Positions 18,540-27,008 of a DNA stretch of 64,000 nucleotides are shown piece after piece. The position numbers were made by a program, and so were the translations under genes. The stretch spans positions 124,001 to 188,000 of the forward strand of contig BOKP01000004.1 of assembly GCA_016861045.1 (NCBI GenBank), written 5' to 3'. This DNA comes from Actinomycetes bacterium. Its GTDB lineage: Bacteria; Actinomycetota; Thermoleophilia; Solirubrobacterales; 70-9. Within the stretch, counting starts at the first letter, position 1, and the number at the start of each line of letters is the position of its first letter. The notes under the pieces were generated by a model. The model made no database searches and had not been told where the DNA came from. It saw nothing but the letters and a program-made list of their open reading frames with translations.

Positions 18540-18807
18540 GCTCCAGCGTCAGCTGGTCGCCGCCCGTCCCGTCCTCATCGACTCCGGCCTCGGCAACCGC
18601 AGCGACCGGCCCCCATTCCTCGCCCCATTTGGCCCGCGGAGGCGGCGATGGGATCAACCCCGCTTCGATCTCCCCGTGGCAATTGGCGCAGACGAGCACG
18701 CATTTAGCGGCCTCGCGGCGGAACGTCGCGAGCGACTTTCCCCGACCCATGTTCACGGCGAACTCCTTCGTCGAGGGATCCACGTGATGGAAATGCAGAT
18801 TGACCAC
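18511..18807 (-). pseudogene. HNH-nuclease-like protein, apparently lacking a proper start
   Basis: The frame encodes a compact HNH/zinc-finger unit: NLHFHHVDPSTKEF, then AAKCVLVCANCHGEIEAG. The first zinc pair, CPVCGYDR, lies upstream of the only GTG start (18807), at about 18823-18834, so the annotated start would cut the domain in half. The frame stays open to 18903 but contains no ATG, GTG or TTG before the CxxC, only CTG, and it runs into the tRNA gene on the other strand, where it meets a stop. Either a CTG start is used or this is a 5'-truncated remnant. The C-terminal 45 residues overlap the phosphatase gene end and look unselected. Confidence 0.6.
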
Positions 18808-18868
18808 CGTCCTGTCGTACCCGCAGACGGGGCAAGTATCCCGGACGGATCGGGCTAGTCTCAGTCGT

Positions 18869-18943
18869 GCCTCCGTGGCGGAATTGGTTAACGCGCTCGC
18901 CTTTTAAGCGATGAGATTCCGGGTTCAAGTCCCGGCGGAGGCA
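18869..18943 (+). tRNA. tRNA-Lys (anticodon TTT), divergent
   Basis: A 75-base cloverleaf. The acceptor stem GCCTCCG pairs with CGGAGGC and the discriminator is A; the D-arm is GCG...CGC; the anticodon loop CTTTTAA reads TTT; the T-arm is CCGGG-TTCAAGT-CCCGG. The top pair of the anticodon stem is mismatched (C27:U43), and the D-arm (GGCGGAATTGGTT) resembles leucine tRNAs although the variable loop is short. CCA is not encoded. By reading alone Lys is the best call. Confidence 0.8.
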
Positions 18944-18981
18944 TTACTAGAAAGTCGCTTCGTATGAACCAGGAGTGGTTA

Positions 18982-18996
18982 AGGCGGCATACGCCT
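18982..18996 (+). terminator. Small hairpin after tRNA-Lys
   Basis: AGGCG-GCATA-CGCCT forms a 5-bp stem with a 5-base loop 39 bases after the tRNA. No T-tract follows, so termination is uncertain. The stretch just before it (GAGTGGTTAAGGCGG) resembles the D-arm region of serine/leucine tRNAs and may be a tRNA fragment. Confidence 0.3.
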
Positions 18997-18998
18997 GG

Positions 18999-19664
18999 CT
19001 AGCACCCCTCCACCACCCGCCCGCCGATCTCGACCGTGCCGTCGTCGAGTGGACGGGCGTGGATGATCGAGCCCTCGCCCTGGCGGACCTCGATCTCGCG
19101 GCCGAGCTCGGCGGCGAGGCGGAGGACCGAGGAGCCGGTCGCCTCGTCCTCGGCGATCCCGGCGTCGGGGGCGAAGCAGCGGGCGCGGATCAGGCCGGCG
19201 GCCTCGTCGATCCAGGCCCAGACGTAGATGTCGCCCTCCTCGATCCCGGGGTGCTCGTCGATCTCGGTTGGGCTCGCGAGCTCGATCAGGTCGAAGGTCG
19301 GACACCACTCGACGTGGCCCGCGACCCAGATCAGCTCGCCGTCGTAGCGCACCGGGACCTCCCCGGCCGGGGGACGGAGGACGTCGACGGGTACGCCTTC
19401 CTCACGGAGCAGCCAGGCGGCCCCGACCGTCGGATGCCCGGCGAACGGGTACTCCACCTCCGGCGTGTAGATCGCGATCCGGCCGGCCGCCGCATCGTCG
19501 ACGAAGACCGTCTCCGAGTAGCCGAGGTGGCGGGCGAGCGCCTGGCGGTCGCCGACCGGCACCGAAGCGCCGTCGAGGACGACCCCGAGCGGGTTGCCGA
19601 ACCCCCCGTCCGGGCCGCAGAAGACATGCGGGACTCGGACCTCGACCTGAGGCGGAGCGGGCAC
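18999..19664 (-). CDS. PhzF-family isomerase-like protein
   Basis: A 221-residue protein with PhzF landmarks: [11 protein letters not shown] near the start, the catalytic-type glutamate in [26 protein letters not shown], and a late [12 protein letters not shown]. Usual family length is about 260-300 residues, so one or both lobes are shortened, mainly in the second half. Family members include diaminopimelate-epimerase-fold isomerases of mostly unknown substrate. The gene ends about 55 bases from the tRNA. Confidence 0.8.
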   Translation of the reverse strand: MPAPPQVEVRVPHVFCGPDGGFGNPLGVVLDGASVPVGDRQALARHLGYSETVFVDDAAAGRIAIYTPEVEYPFAGHPTVGAAWLLREEGVPVDVLRPPAGEVPVRYDGELIWVAGHVEWCPTFDLIELASPTEIDEHPGIEEGDIYVWAWIDEAAGLIRARCFAPDAGIAEDEATGSSVLRLAAELGREIEVRQGEGSIIHARPLDDGTVEIGGRVVEGC

Positions 19665-19675
19665 CCGTCCCGCCG

Positions 19676-19942
19676 CTACCTGCCGTTGCGCTCGCGGTGG
19701 CTGCAGCCCGGCCAGCAGCAGGGGCGGCGCATGCCCTCCTCGAGCTCCTCGCGGGTGCGGCGGATCCGGCGCTCCCGGGTCTTCTCCTGCTTGGCGTCCT
19801 CGACCCAGCAGATGAACTCGTTGCGGGCGAGGGGCGTGATGTCCCGCCAGGCCTCGAGCGCGGTGGCGCTGGCGACCAGCCCCTCGTGGAGGTCGGCGGG
19901 CAGGGCGTGGACCGTCCCACCGGGAAGTCGCGGGCCGCTCAT
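19676..19942 (-). CDS. YdeI/OmpD-associated family small protein
   Basis: An 88-residue protein whose C-terminal two-thirds ([35 protein letters not shown]) matches the short C-terminal domain of the YdeI/OmpD-associated family. The end (CCWPGCSHR) is cysteine-rich. It lacks the larger N-terminal domain found in longer members, as many stand-alone actinobacterial versions do. Function is unknown; a link to cell-envelope stress has been proposed for the family. Confidence 0.65.
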   Translation of the reverse strand: MSGPRLPGGTVHALPADLHEGLVASATALEAWRDITPLARNEFICWVEDAKQEKTRERRIRRTREELEEGMRRPCCWPGCSHRERNGR

Positions 19943-19986
19943 GCCCTCATCCTAAGCCACCACCGTTCCGGCGAGGCGAGGGCGGC

Positions 19987-21606
19987 TCAGTGCCGGAAGT
20001 GGCGGCGGCCGGTGAAGACCATCGTCACCCCGGCTTCCTCGCAGGCGGCGATGATCTCGTCGTCGCGCTTCGAGCCGCCCGGCTGGACGACGGTGCGGGC
20101 GCCCGCCTCGATCGCCGCCTGTGGCCCGTCGGCGAACGGGAAGAAGGCGTCGGAGGCGACGACGCAGCCGTTCAGCGCCGCATCGGCCTCCTCGCCGTAG
20201 GCCGCCCGGCACTTCTCGATCGCGAGCCGGACCGAGTCGACCCGGCTCATCTGCCCGGCGCCGATCCCGATCGTCCGCCGGCCCGTCGCGAGCACGATCG
20301 CGTTCGAGCGCACGTGCTTGCAGACGTTCCAGGCGAACGCGATGTCGCGCCAGCCCGCCTCGTCGGGCTCGGCGCCGGTCGCGACCGCCATCCCCTCGCG
20401 GTCCCGCGCCGCCGCGTCGAGGCCCTGGACGAGCATCCCGCCGCGGACGCGCTTCATGTCGAGGCCGGCGCGCTCGCGTCGCTGCTCGGTGTCCTCGAGG
20501 ATCCGGATCGCCTCCTTGCGGCGGAGGATCGCCATCGCCTCGCCCTCGTAGCCGGGCGCGATCAGCACCTCGACGAAGTTCTCGTGCAGGCGCCGCGCCA
20601 GCGCCTCGTCGACCGGCCGGTCGAGCGCGATCACGCCGCCGTAGGCCGAGACCGGGTCGCAGGCGAGGGCCTTCTCGTAGGCGTCGAGCGCCGAGTCGCC
20701 CTCGGCGACCCCGCAGGGGTTGTTGTGCTTGACGATCACGCAGGCGGGACCGTCGAGGTCGGCGAGCAGGTTGCGGGCGGAGTCGAGGTCGAGGACGTTG
20801 TTGAACGAGAGGTCCCTGCCGTGCTCTTGCGAGACCCTGCTGAGCACGTGGGCGCGGGTGCCGACCTCGGTGTAGAGCGCCGCCCGCTGGTGCGGGTTCT
20901 CGCCGTAGGAGAGGTCGAGGAACTTCTCCATCGCGACCGTGCGGTGGGTCGGGAAGTCCTCGTAGCGGGCGCCGAACCAGTCGCTGATCGCGGCGTCGTA
21001 GCGGGCCGTCACCGCGAACGCCTCGTTCGCGAGCCAGTGCCGGGTCGCGGCCGAGATCGTCCCGTCCCCGTCCTCGAGCTCGGCGAGCACCGCGTCATAG
21101 CTCTCGGGACGGACCACGATGGCGACGTAGCGGTGGTTCTTGGCGGCGGCGCGAATCATCGTCGGCCCGCCGATGTCGATGTTCTCGATCACCTCCGCGT
21201 CGCCGACCCCGCGGCGCGAGGCGGCACGCTCGAACGGATAGAGGTTGACGCAGACGAGGTCGATCGTCTCGATCCCCTCCGCCGCGAGGGTCGCCGCGTG
21301 CTCGGGATCGTCGCGGACGGCCAGCAGCGCCGCGTGCAGCCGCGGGTGCAGCGTCTTGACCCTGCCGCCGAGGATCTCCGGCGCGCCCGTCAGCTCCTCG
21401 ACCGTGCGGACGGCGATGCCGCCGTCGCGGAGGCTCGCCGCGGTGCCGCCGGTCGAGACGACCTCGATCCCGAGCGCCTGCAGGCCCTGCGCGAACTCGA
21501 CGACGCCGCTCTTGTCGGAGACCGAGATCAGCGCCCGCCGGACCGGCAGCGGCCGCGGCTCGCCCTCGTTCGCGGGGTTGGCGGCGATCGTCGGCTCGGG
21601 GCTCAC
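19987..21606 (-). CDS. purH: Bifunctional AICAR formyltransferase/IMP cyclohydrolase
   Basis: PurH performs the last two steps of IMP synthesis. The 539-residue protein begins with the MGS-like cyclohydrolase domain ([49 protein letters not shown]) and continues with the formyltransferase domain ([41 protein letters not shown], and the terminal [18 protein letters not shown]). Start GTG 21606 overlaps the purN stop as GTGA. It is the last gene of the purF-purN-purH fragment. Confidence 0.95.
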   Translation of the reverse strand: MSPEPTIAANPANEGEPRPLPVRRALISVSDKSGVVEFAQGLQALGIEVVSTGGTAASLRDGGIAVRTVEELTGAPEILGGRVKTLHPRLHAALLAVRDDPEHAATLAAEGIETIDLVCVNLYPFERAASRRGVGDAEVIENIDIGGPTMIRAAAKNHRYVAIVVRPESYDAVLAELEDGDGTISAATRHWLANEAFAVTARYDAAISDWFGARYEDFPTHRTVAMEKFLDLSYGENPHQRAALYTEVGTRAHVLSRVSQEHGRDLSFNNVLDLDSARNLLADLDGPACVIVKHNNPCGVAEGDSALDAYEKALACDPVSAYGGVIALDRPVDEALARRLHENFVEVLIAPGYEGEAMAILRRKEAIRILEDTEQRRERAGLDMKRVRGGMLVQGLDAAARDREGMAVATGAEPDEAGWRDIAFAWNVCKHVRSNAIVLATGRRTIGIGAGQMSRVDSVRLAIEKCRAAYGEEADAALNGCVVASDAFFPFADGPQAAIEAGARTVVQPGGSKRDDEIIAACEEAGVTMVFTGRRHFRH

Positions 21607-22262
21607 TGCTCCTCGATCCGGACCAGTCGCGGGTTGTCGGGGTCGATCCGGACGAGGCCGTCGGCGATCAGCTCGATCGCGCGCGGCAGGAGCTCGTGCT
21701 CGACGGCGTGGATCTCCGCGGTCACCTCGTGCACCGGGCGAGTGTATGTGAGCTCGATCGGCCGCTGCAGGAGGATCGGGCCGGTGTCGATCCCCTCGTC
21801 GACGAAGTGCACGGTGACGCCGGTGACGCGGACGCCGTGAGCGAGCGCCTGGCCGATCGCATCGAGCCCCGGGAAGGCGGGAAGGAGCGCCGGGTGGACG
21901 TTGATCACGCGGCCGCGGAAGCGGCGGACGAAACCGTCGCTGAGCAGTTGCATGTAGCCGGCGAGGACGACGAGCTCGCATTCGAGCGATTCGAGCCAGT
22001 CGCCGATCGCGGCGTCGCGCTCGTCCCGGGTCGGGAAGTCGCCCGCCGGGAAGGTCGCCGTCGGCACCGCCGCCGCCGCCGCCCGCTCGAGCGCCCGCGC
22101 GCCCGGAACGTCGGATCCGACCCCGGTGACCTCGACCTTGCCGCGCCCGTGGAGACGGTCGAGGATCGCCTGCAGGTTGGTGCCGCTGCCTGAGGCGAGG
22201 ACGGCGATGCGCAGCGGCCGCTCGCCGCCGCCGCGGGCCGGCGCGGTTCGGTCCCCGCCCAA
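21603..22262 (-). CDS. purN: Phosphoribosylglycinamide formyltransferase
   Basis: PurN adds a formyl group from 10-formyltetrahydrofolate to GAR. Conserved segments: RIAVLASGSGTNLQAILD at the N-terminus, the catalytic histidine in INVHPALLPAFPG, and the aspartate in VHFVDEGIDTGPIL. The family normally starts immediately before RIAVLASG, but no ATG or GTG lies there. The nearest in-frame start is TTG 22262, one base after the purF stop, which adds about 18 residues; a CTG at the homologous position is an alternative. It is coupled to purH downstream. Confidence 0.92.
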   Translation of the reverse strand: MGGDRTAPARGGGERPLRIAVLASGSGTNLQAILDRLHGRGKVEVTGVGSDVPGARALERAAAAAVPTATFPAGDFPTRDERDAAIGDWLESLECELVVLAGYMQLLSDGFVRRFRGRVINVHPALLPAFPGLDAIGQALAHGVRVTGVTVHFVDEGIDTGPILLQRPIELTYTRPVHEVTAEIHAVEHELLPRAIELIADGLVRIDPDNPRLVRIEEQ

Positions 22263-22263
22263 C

Positions 22264-23700
22264 TCAGACGGGGCTCGCGGGCACGGTCGCGAGCTGCTCG
22301 AGCGCGAACTTCCCGTTCCCCTCTGCGGCGAGCGGGTAGCGGCCGGTGAAGCATGCGTCGCAGTGGTCCTCGGCCGGCGTTCCGATCGCCTCGTAGACGC
22401 CGTCGAGCGAGAGGTAGGCGAGCGAGTCGGCGCCGAGGTGATCGGCGATCTCGTCGACGGTGCGCTCGTGGGCGACCATCTCCTCGCGGCTGGACATGTC
22501 GACCCCGTAGTGGCAGGGGAAGCGGATCGGCGGCGCCGAGATCCGCAGGTGGACCTCGAGCGCGCCGGCGTCGCGCAGCATCCCGACGATCTGGCGGGTC
22601 GTGTTGCCGCGGACGATCGAGTCATCGACCACGACGATCCGCTTGCCGGCGACGATCTCCGGCAGCGGGTTGAACTTCATCCGCAGGCCGTGCTTGCGCA
22701 GCTCCTGCCCCGGCTGGATGAACGTTCGGGCGACGTAGCGGTTCTTGATCAGGCCGTCGTCCTTGGGCAGGCCGGAGGCGCGGGAGAACCCGGCCGCCGC
22801 CGGGTTGCCGGAGTCGGGCACCGAGATCACGAGGTCGGCGTCGACCGGCGCCTCGCGCCAGAGGAGCTCGCCCATCCGCCCGCGGACCTGCTGCAGCACC
22901 CGACCCTCCAGCCGGGTGTCGGGGCGGGAGAAGTAGATGTGCTCGAAGACGCAGAACGAGGACCGCTTCGGCTTCACCGCCTGGCGGACCTCGAGGCCGC
23001 GCTCGCTGATCGAGACCATCTCGCCGGGGTTGACCTCGCGCAGGAGCTCGGCGCCGACGATGTCGAAGGCGCAGCTCTCCGAGGCGACGAGGAAGCTGGA
23101 GCCGAGCCGCCCGAGCGCCAGCGGCCGGACGCCGCTGGGGTCGCGGAAGGCGCAGATCCCGCCCTTCGTCATCACGACCGTCGAGTAGGCGCCCTCGAGC
23201 CGCGGCATGGTCTCCACGACCGCGTCCTCGATCCGCCGCTCGCCCGAGGAGGAGAGCAGCGCCGCGATGATCTCCGAGTCGGAGGTGCCGCGGAAGGCGA
23301 TGCCGCGCTCGCGCAGCTCGGCGAAGAGCTCGACCGCGTTGGTCAGGTTGCCGTTGTGGGCGAGGGCGACCTCGCGGCCGTCGTCGCGCCAGACCGGCTG
23401 CGTGTTCTCCCAGGCGCCGCCGCCGGTCGTCGAGTAGCGGACGTGACCGATCGCCATCGTCCCCGCCAGCCCCTGGAGCTTCTCCTCGTCGAAGACCTGG
23501 GAGACGAGGCCGAGGTCCCGCAGCGTCATGATCATCCCGCCCTCGCAGGTGGCGATCCCCGCCGACTCCTGGCCGCGGTGCTGGAGCGCGTAGAGGCCGA
23601 AGTAGGTCAGCCGGGCGACGTCGTGGCCGGGCGCGTACACGCCGAAGACGCCGCACTCATCGCGTGGTCCGTCGCGGTCGTCGAGGGGCCGCTCGGTCAA
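22264..23700 (-). CDS. purF: Amidophosphoribosyltransferase
   Basis: PurF catalyses the committed step, moving glutamine nitrogen to PRPP. After a 15-residue propeptide-like N-terminus the nucleophile cysteine begins ECGVFGVYAP (class II amidotransferase; the propeptide is removed in such enzymes). The PRPP site is VVVDDSIVRGNTTRQIV. Cysteines in FPCHYGVDM and DHCDACFTGRYP match the Bacillus-type 4Fe-4S ligands, suggesting an oxygen-sensitive cluster. Start is TTG 23700. Upstream lie 142 bases to the divergent antitoxin gene, which must hold both promoters. Confidence 0.94.
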   Translation of the reverse strand: MTERPLDDRDGPRDECGVFGVYAPGHDVARLTYFGLYALQHRGQESAGIATCEGGMIMTLRDLGLVSQVFDEEKLQGLAGTMAIGHVRYSTTGGGAWENTQPVWRDDGREVALAHNGNLTNAVELFAELRERGIAFRGTSDSEIIAALLSSSGERRIEDAVVETMPRLEGAYSTVVMTKGGICAFRDPSGVRPLALGRLGSSFLVASESCAFDIVGAELLREVNPGEMVSISERGLEVRQAVKPKRSSFCVFEHIYFSRPDTRLEGRVLQQVRGRMGELLWREAPVDADLVISVPDSGNPAAAGFSRASGLPKDDGLIKNRYVARTFIQPGQELRKHGLRMKFNPLPEIVAGKRIVVVDDSIVRGNTTRQIVGMLRDAGALEVHLRISAPPIRFPCHYGVDMSSREEMVAHERTVDEIADHLGADSLAYLSLDGVYEAIGTPAEDHCDACFTGRYPLAAEGNGKFALEQLATVPASPV

Positions 23701-23842
23701 TCTCGGGAACGCCTTTCGAGGCTCGTCGTCTGATCAGGACAACGCAGGCCGCGACCTGCAACCGGAGACTAGCAATGCGATCACGCGGCTTCGCGTCGCG
23801 ACTGGCGGGCGCGCTTCCGTAGGTCCGAGCGGCGCCGGAGTC

Positions 23843-24139
23843 GTGCCGGCGATCACTCCGCACGAGCCGTGTACATTTGTGCTTATCGACGGAGCCAGGC
23901 GCCTCAACGTCACGCTCGATCCCGAGCACGCCGAGAAGCTTCGGGCGCTCGCGCAGCGGACCCACGTCAAGGAGGGGACGCTGGCGCGTTCACTGCTCGC
24001 GGCGGCGCTCGACCGCGCCGATCCCGATCCGGCTCAGGTGACGGCGCTCCTCGACGGGATTCCCGGTGCGCTCGAGCGAGCCCGGCACGCTGAGCGGGCG
24101 GCCGCATGGGGCGAGGCCATCCCGCTCGACGAGCTTTGA
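23843..24139 (+). CDS. Ribbon-helix-helix antitoxin-like protein
   Basis: A 98-residue protein. The central part RLNVTLDPEHAEKLRALAQ followed by HVKEGTLARSLLAAALD has the strand-helix-helix pattern of ribbon-helix-helix repressors that act as antitoxins. The C-terminal half is the likely toxin-binding part. The gene is followed after three bases by a RelE/ParE-type toxin. The GTG at 23843 gives the longest product; a GTG at 23879 sits nearer the conserved domain. It probably represses its own promoter in the 142-base gap shared with purF. Confidence 0.75.
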   Translation: MPAITPHEPCTFVLIDGARRLNVTLDPEHAEKLRALAQRTHVKEGTLARSLLAAALDRADPDPAQVTALLDGIPGALERARHAERAAAWGEAIPLDEL

Positions 24140-24142
24140 TCC

Positions 24143-24430
24143 TTGGCCCGGGTCCGGCTCAGTCGCATCGCGGTCGAGGATCTCGATGCGCTGATCACCA
24201 GCCATGGCCTTCCGGCTGATACCAGGGACAGGGTCGCCCGCTCGCTGCGCTCGCTGGAGACATTCCCGCTGTTGGGGCGCGAGCTCGAGGGCGCCTGGCA
24301 AGGGATGAGGTTCCTGATCGGCCCGTGGCCGTGGATGCTGATCGTCTACGTGCACGACCCCGAGGCCGACTCGGTCACGGTCGTTTCGATCCACGACGGC
24401 CGTGCGTCGACGGCGGCGTCGGGCGGCTGA
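24143..24430 (+). CDS. RelE/ParE superfamily toxin
   Basis: A 95-residue protein with the ParE/RelE outline: ARVRLSRIAVEDLDALIT at the start, a helical middle (DTRDRVARSLRSLETFPLLG) and a C-terminal strand pair (WMLIVYVHDPEADSVTVVSIHDGR). In the ParE group the target is DNA gyrase and in the RelE group ribosome-bound mRNA; this sequence does not decide. TTG start three bases after the antitoxin. It converges with the GH31 gene 29 bases away. The pair sits between purine genes and may be a plasmid-like addiction module. Confidence 0.75.
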   Translation: MARVRLSRIAVEDLDALITSHGLPADTRDRVARSLRSLETFPLLGRELEGAWQGMRFLIGPWPWMLIVYVHDPEADSVTVVSIHDGRASTAASGG

Positions 24431-24459
24431 AAGCGGCTGAGGTGAGGCCGCCGGCCGGC

Positions 24460-27003
24460 TCAGCGACCGCAGCCGCGGCCCGGTCCGCGCCCGAGGACCG
24501 TGAGCTCCGCGCGGGCGCCGTCGAACGAGGCGGTCAGGACCTCGCGCCCGGGCCGGTAGTCCCAGCGCGAACGAGGCAGACGACGGCCGTCGATCAGGAC
24601 CCGGCAGGGCCCCAGACGCTGCTTCAGCGTGCCGAGTGACGCCTGCAGCTCGTAAGAGCGGTCGCGCCCGCCGCGGATCCGCAGCGTCCAGCGGCCGCGG
24701 CGCTCGACCGAGGCGATCAGCCCGCCGCGGTAGAGGCGCGAGGTGCTGCGGCCGCGCGGGAAGGCGAGCAGCCGGAGCTCGCCGGCACGGTCGCGGAGAC
24801 GGACGAGGCCCTCATCGCCGCCCCCGTAGGAGGCGAGCGTGTCGACGTCGGGCGGCAGCAGCGGCAGGACCGCACCGGCGCGGACGAGCAGCGGCAGCTC
24901 GTCGAGCGGCGCCGGGATCGTCACCGTTTCGCGGCCGCGCCGGAGCTTCGCCTCCCGGAGCCGCAGGCCGCCCGTGTCCTCGCGGTAGGCGGCCGAGCGC
25001 CAGAGGTCGATCCAGCGGCCGCGAGGCAGGTAGAGGCGCCGCTCGCTCGCGCCCGGCTCGATCACCGGCGCCGCCAGCAGGTCGGGACCGAACAGGAACT
25101 CGTCGTCCTGCGCGGCGGCGCGAGCATCGCCGGGGTAGGCGAGCGCGAGGTGGCGCATGATCGGCCTGCCGCTGCGCCGGTAGGCGGCGTCGGCGGCGAC
25201 GAGGTAGGGGTAGAGCTGGGTGCGGAGCTTCGCGTAGCGCCGCCAGTTGCCGATCTGGTCCGCCTCCCAGACCTGCGGCCGCAGCTTGGCGGGGATCCCG
25301 ATCCCGTTCGCCTGGGTGCGCATGACGCCGGAGACCGTGCCGAGCTGGACCCAGCGCGCGAGCAGCTCCGGCGTCAGCGCGTTGTCGCCGATCGCGAAGA
25401 ACCCGCCGATGTCCGACCCCCAGGTGCTGATCCCCGAGAGTCCCATCGTCAACCCGTTGGTCAGCTCGGATGCGAGCCCGTCGAAGCCCCATCCGACGGT
25501 CGGATCGCCGCCCCAGACGATCTGCGCGCACGGCGCGACCCCGGTCCAGCCGGAGCGGACGAAGCGCCCGAGCGGACGCTCCGCCCGCCGTGCGAAGTCC
25601 TGGGCGGCGCAGTGGTACTGGACCGGGTAGAGGTTGTGCATCTCGGTCCCCGCCATGCCGTTGGCCGAGCGCGAGTCGAGCGGCGTGTACTCGCCGAAGT
25701 CCTCCATCCAGCCGTCGTAGCCGTCGGCGACCGCCTCGCCGAGCAGCTCGGCGTACATGCCGCGCCCGGCGGGGCCGGAGAAGTCGAACTGGGAGACCAG
25801 GAACCCGGTGGCGGTGCTGTAGCGGTAGACGTAGGGATCGCCGGCCCCGTCCTCGGTCAGCGCGCCACGGGCGACGGCTTCTGCGTAGGCGGGCTCGTAG
25901 CCGGTGCAGATCATCGGGTTGAAGTAGGTCGTCGTCGCGAGGCCGCGTGAGTGCATCCAGGCGGTCCGCTCGCGCTGCTCCCCGCGGCGGCCCGTGTGGT
26001 CGCCACAGGGCAGGTAGTGGGTGTAGGTCTGGGCGACCGACACCGGCGCGTCGGCCTCGCGCAGCAGTCCCACCTGCTCCTCGGCGTCGCCCGAGGTCTG
26101 AATCCACGGGCCGAAGTACCAGGGAGCGGCGGCCCGCGGCTGACGGCCGGTGGTCGCCGTGAACCGGCGCAGGGCGCCGGCCGGGTCGGGACCGGCGAAG
26201 ACGCGCAGCGAGAGCTCGCGGGGCGGCGGCGCGCCCGCGCCCTGCGGCTGATCCGGCGGCGCGGCCGTCACCTCGAGGCTCCAGGCGTCCGCCGAGTCGG
26301 TCCCGAGCCGGAAGTAGCTGGTCTCGGCGTTGTCGACGAGGACGCCGTATCCGGCGGTCGAGAGCAGCCAGGGGACCGGGAAGTAGGTCGCGTCGTCGCG
26401 CTGCTGAAAGCCCCAGGGCGGGACGAACAGGGAGATCAGCGACCGCTCCGCCGTCGGGTAGGCGCCCTCGCCTACGTAGCTCTCGACGACGTTGCCGCGC
26501 TGGTCGACCGCGTTCGAGCGCTCGCCGAAGCCGAGGTAGCGCTCGCCCCGGCGGGCATCGAAGCCGATCCCGAGCGCGGTGATGCCGCTGCGCGTTCCGA
26601 GCACCGAGGCGCGGAGGCGGATGACGCCGCGCCGCCCGGGGGTCAGCGTCACCGCGATCCGGCGGCCCTCGGGGTCGCTGGTGGCGAGGGTGGCGCTCAC
26701 CGCCGTCCCGTGACGCCGCTCGCTCAGGATCCGGGTCGCGTGCCGCCAGACCTCGCCGTCGCGGAAGCCGAGCGTCCCCGCGGGCCCGGCGCCGTGGGCG
26801 CCGCTCTCGGTGAGGACGCGGGACCCGGCGGCATCGGTGAACGCGAGGCGCCAGCCATCGCCGCCGGTGGCGGCGCGGAGCGGTCCCGATCTGACACCGG
26901 CGGCATCGGCGGGCTCCGCGGCGCCCGCCAACGCGGCGATGACGGGAACCGCGAGCAGCGTCGCCGCGATGCCGCGGCGCACCGGCCCCGCCGCTGCCGC
27001 CAC
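24460..27003 (-). CDS. Secreted glycoside hydrolase family 31 enzyme
   Basis: About 847 residues, with a signal peptide rich in alanine (IAATLLAVPVIAALAGAA). The GH31 pattern is clear: N-terminal beta-sandwich with GERYLGFGERSNAVDQRGN, the barrel with WYFGPWIQTSGD, the nucleophile region GWMEDFGEYTPLD, RSGWTGVAPCAQIVWGGD with the probable acid/base aspartate, and STWGSDIGGFF. The WMxDFGEY form resembles the YihQ-like branch (which includes sulfoquinovosidases) rather than the WxDxNE branch. GTG 27003 is the longest start; an internal GTG closer to the signal peptide is possible. It separates purL from the rest of the purine genes. Confidence 0.88.
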   Translation of the reverse strand: MAAAAGPVRRGIAATLLAVPVIAALAGAAEPADAAGVRSGPLRAATGGDGWRLAFTDAAGSRVLTESGAHGAGPAGTLGFRDGEVWRHATRILSERRHGTAVSATLATSDPEGRRIAVTLTPGRRGVIRLRASVLGTRSGITALGIGFDARRGERYLGFGERSNAVDQRGNVVESYVGEGAYPTAERSLISLFVPPWGFQQRDDATYFPVPWLLSTAGYGVLVDNAETSYFRLGTDSADAWSLEVTAAPPDQPQGAGAPPPRELSLRVFAGPDPAGALRRFTATTGRQPRAAAPWYFGPWIQTSGDAEEQVGLLREADAPVSVAQTYTHYLPCGDHTGRRGEQRERTAWMHSRGLATTTYFNPMICTGYEPAYAEAVARGALTEDGAGDPYVYRYSTATGFLVSQFDFSGPAGRGMYAELLGEAVADGYDGWMEDFGEYTPLDSRSANGMAGTEMHNLYPVQYHCAAQDFARRAERPLGRFVRSGWTGVAPCAQIVWGGDPTVGWGFDGLASELTNGLTMGLSGISTWGSDIGGFFAIGDNALTPELLARWVQLGTVSGVMRTQANGIGIPAKLRPQVWEADQIGNWRRYAKLRTQLYPYLVAADAAYRRSGRPIMRHLALAYPGDARAAAQDDEFLFGPDLLAAPVIEPGASERRLYLPRGRWIDLWRSAAYREDTGGLRLREAKLRRGRETVTIPAPLDELPLLVRAGAVLPLLPPDVDTLASYGGGDEGLVRLRDRAGELRLLAFPRGRSTSRLYRGGLIASVERRGRWTLRIRGGRDRSYELQASLGTLKQRLGPCRVLIDGRRLPRSRWDYRPGREVLTASFDGARAELTVLGRGPGRGCGR

Positions 27004-27008
27004 CGCGC

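Noticed and set aside
18869-18943. Reading the tRNA as a suppressor with anticodon TTA
   Set aside because: The best stem pairing (TCGC/GCGA) fixes a seven-base loop CTTTTAA, which gives TTT.
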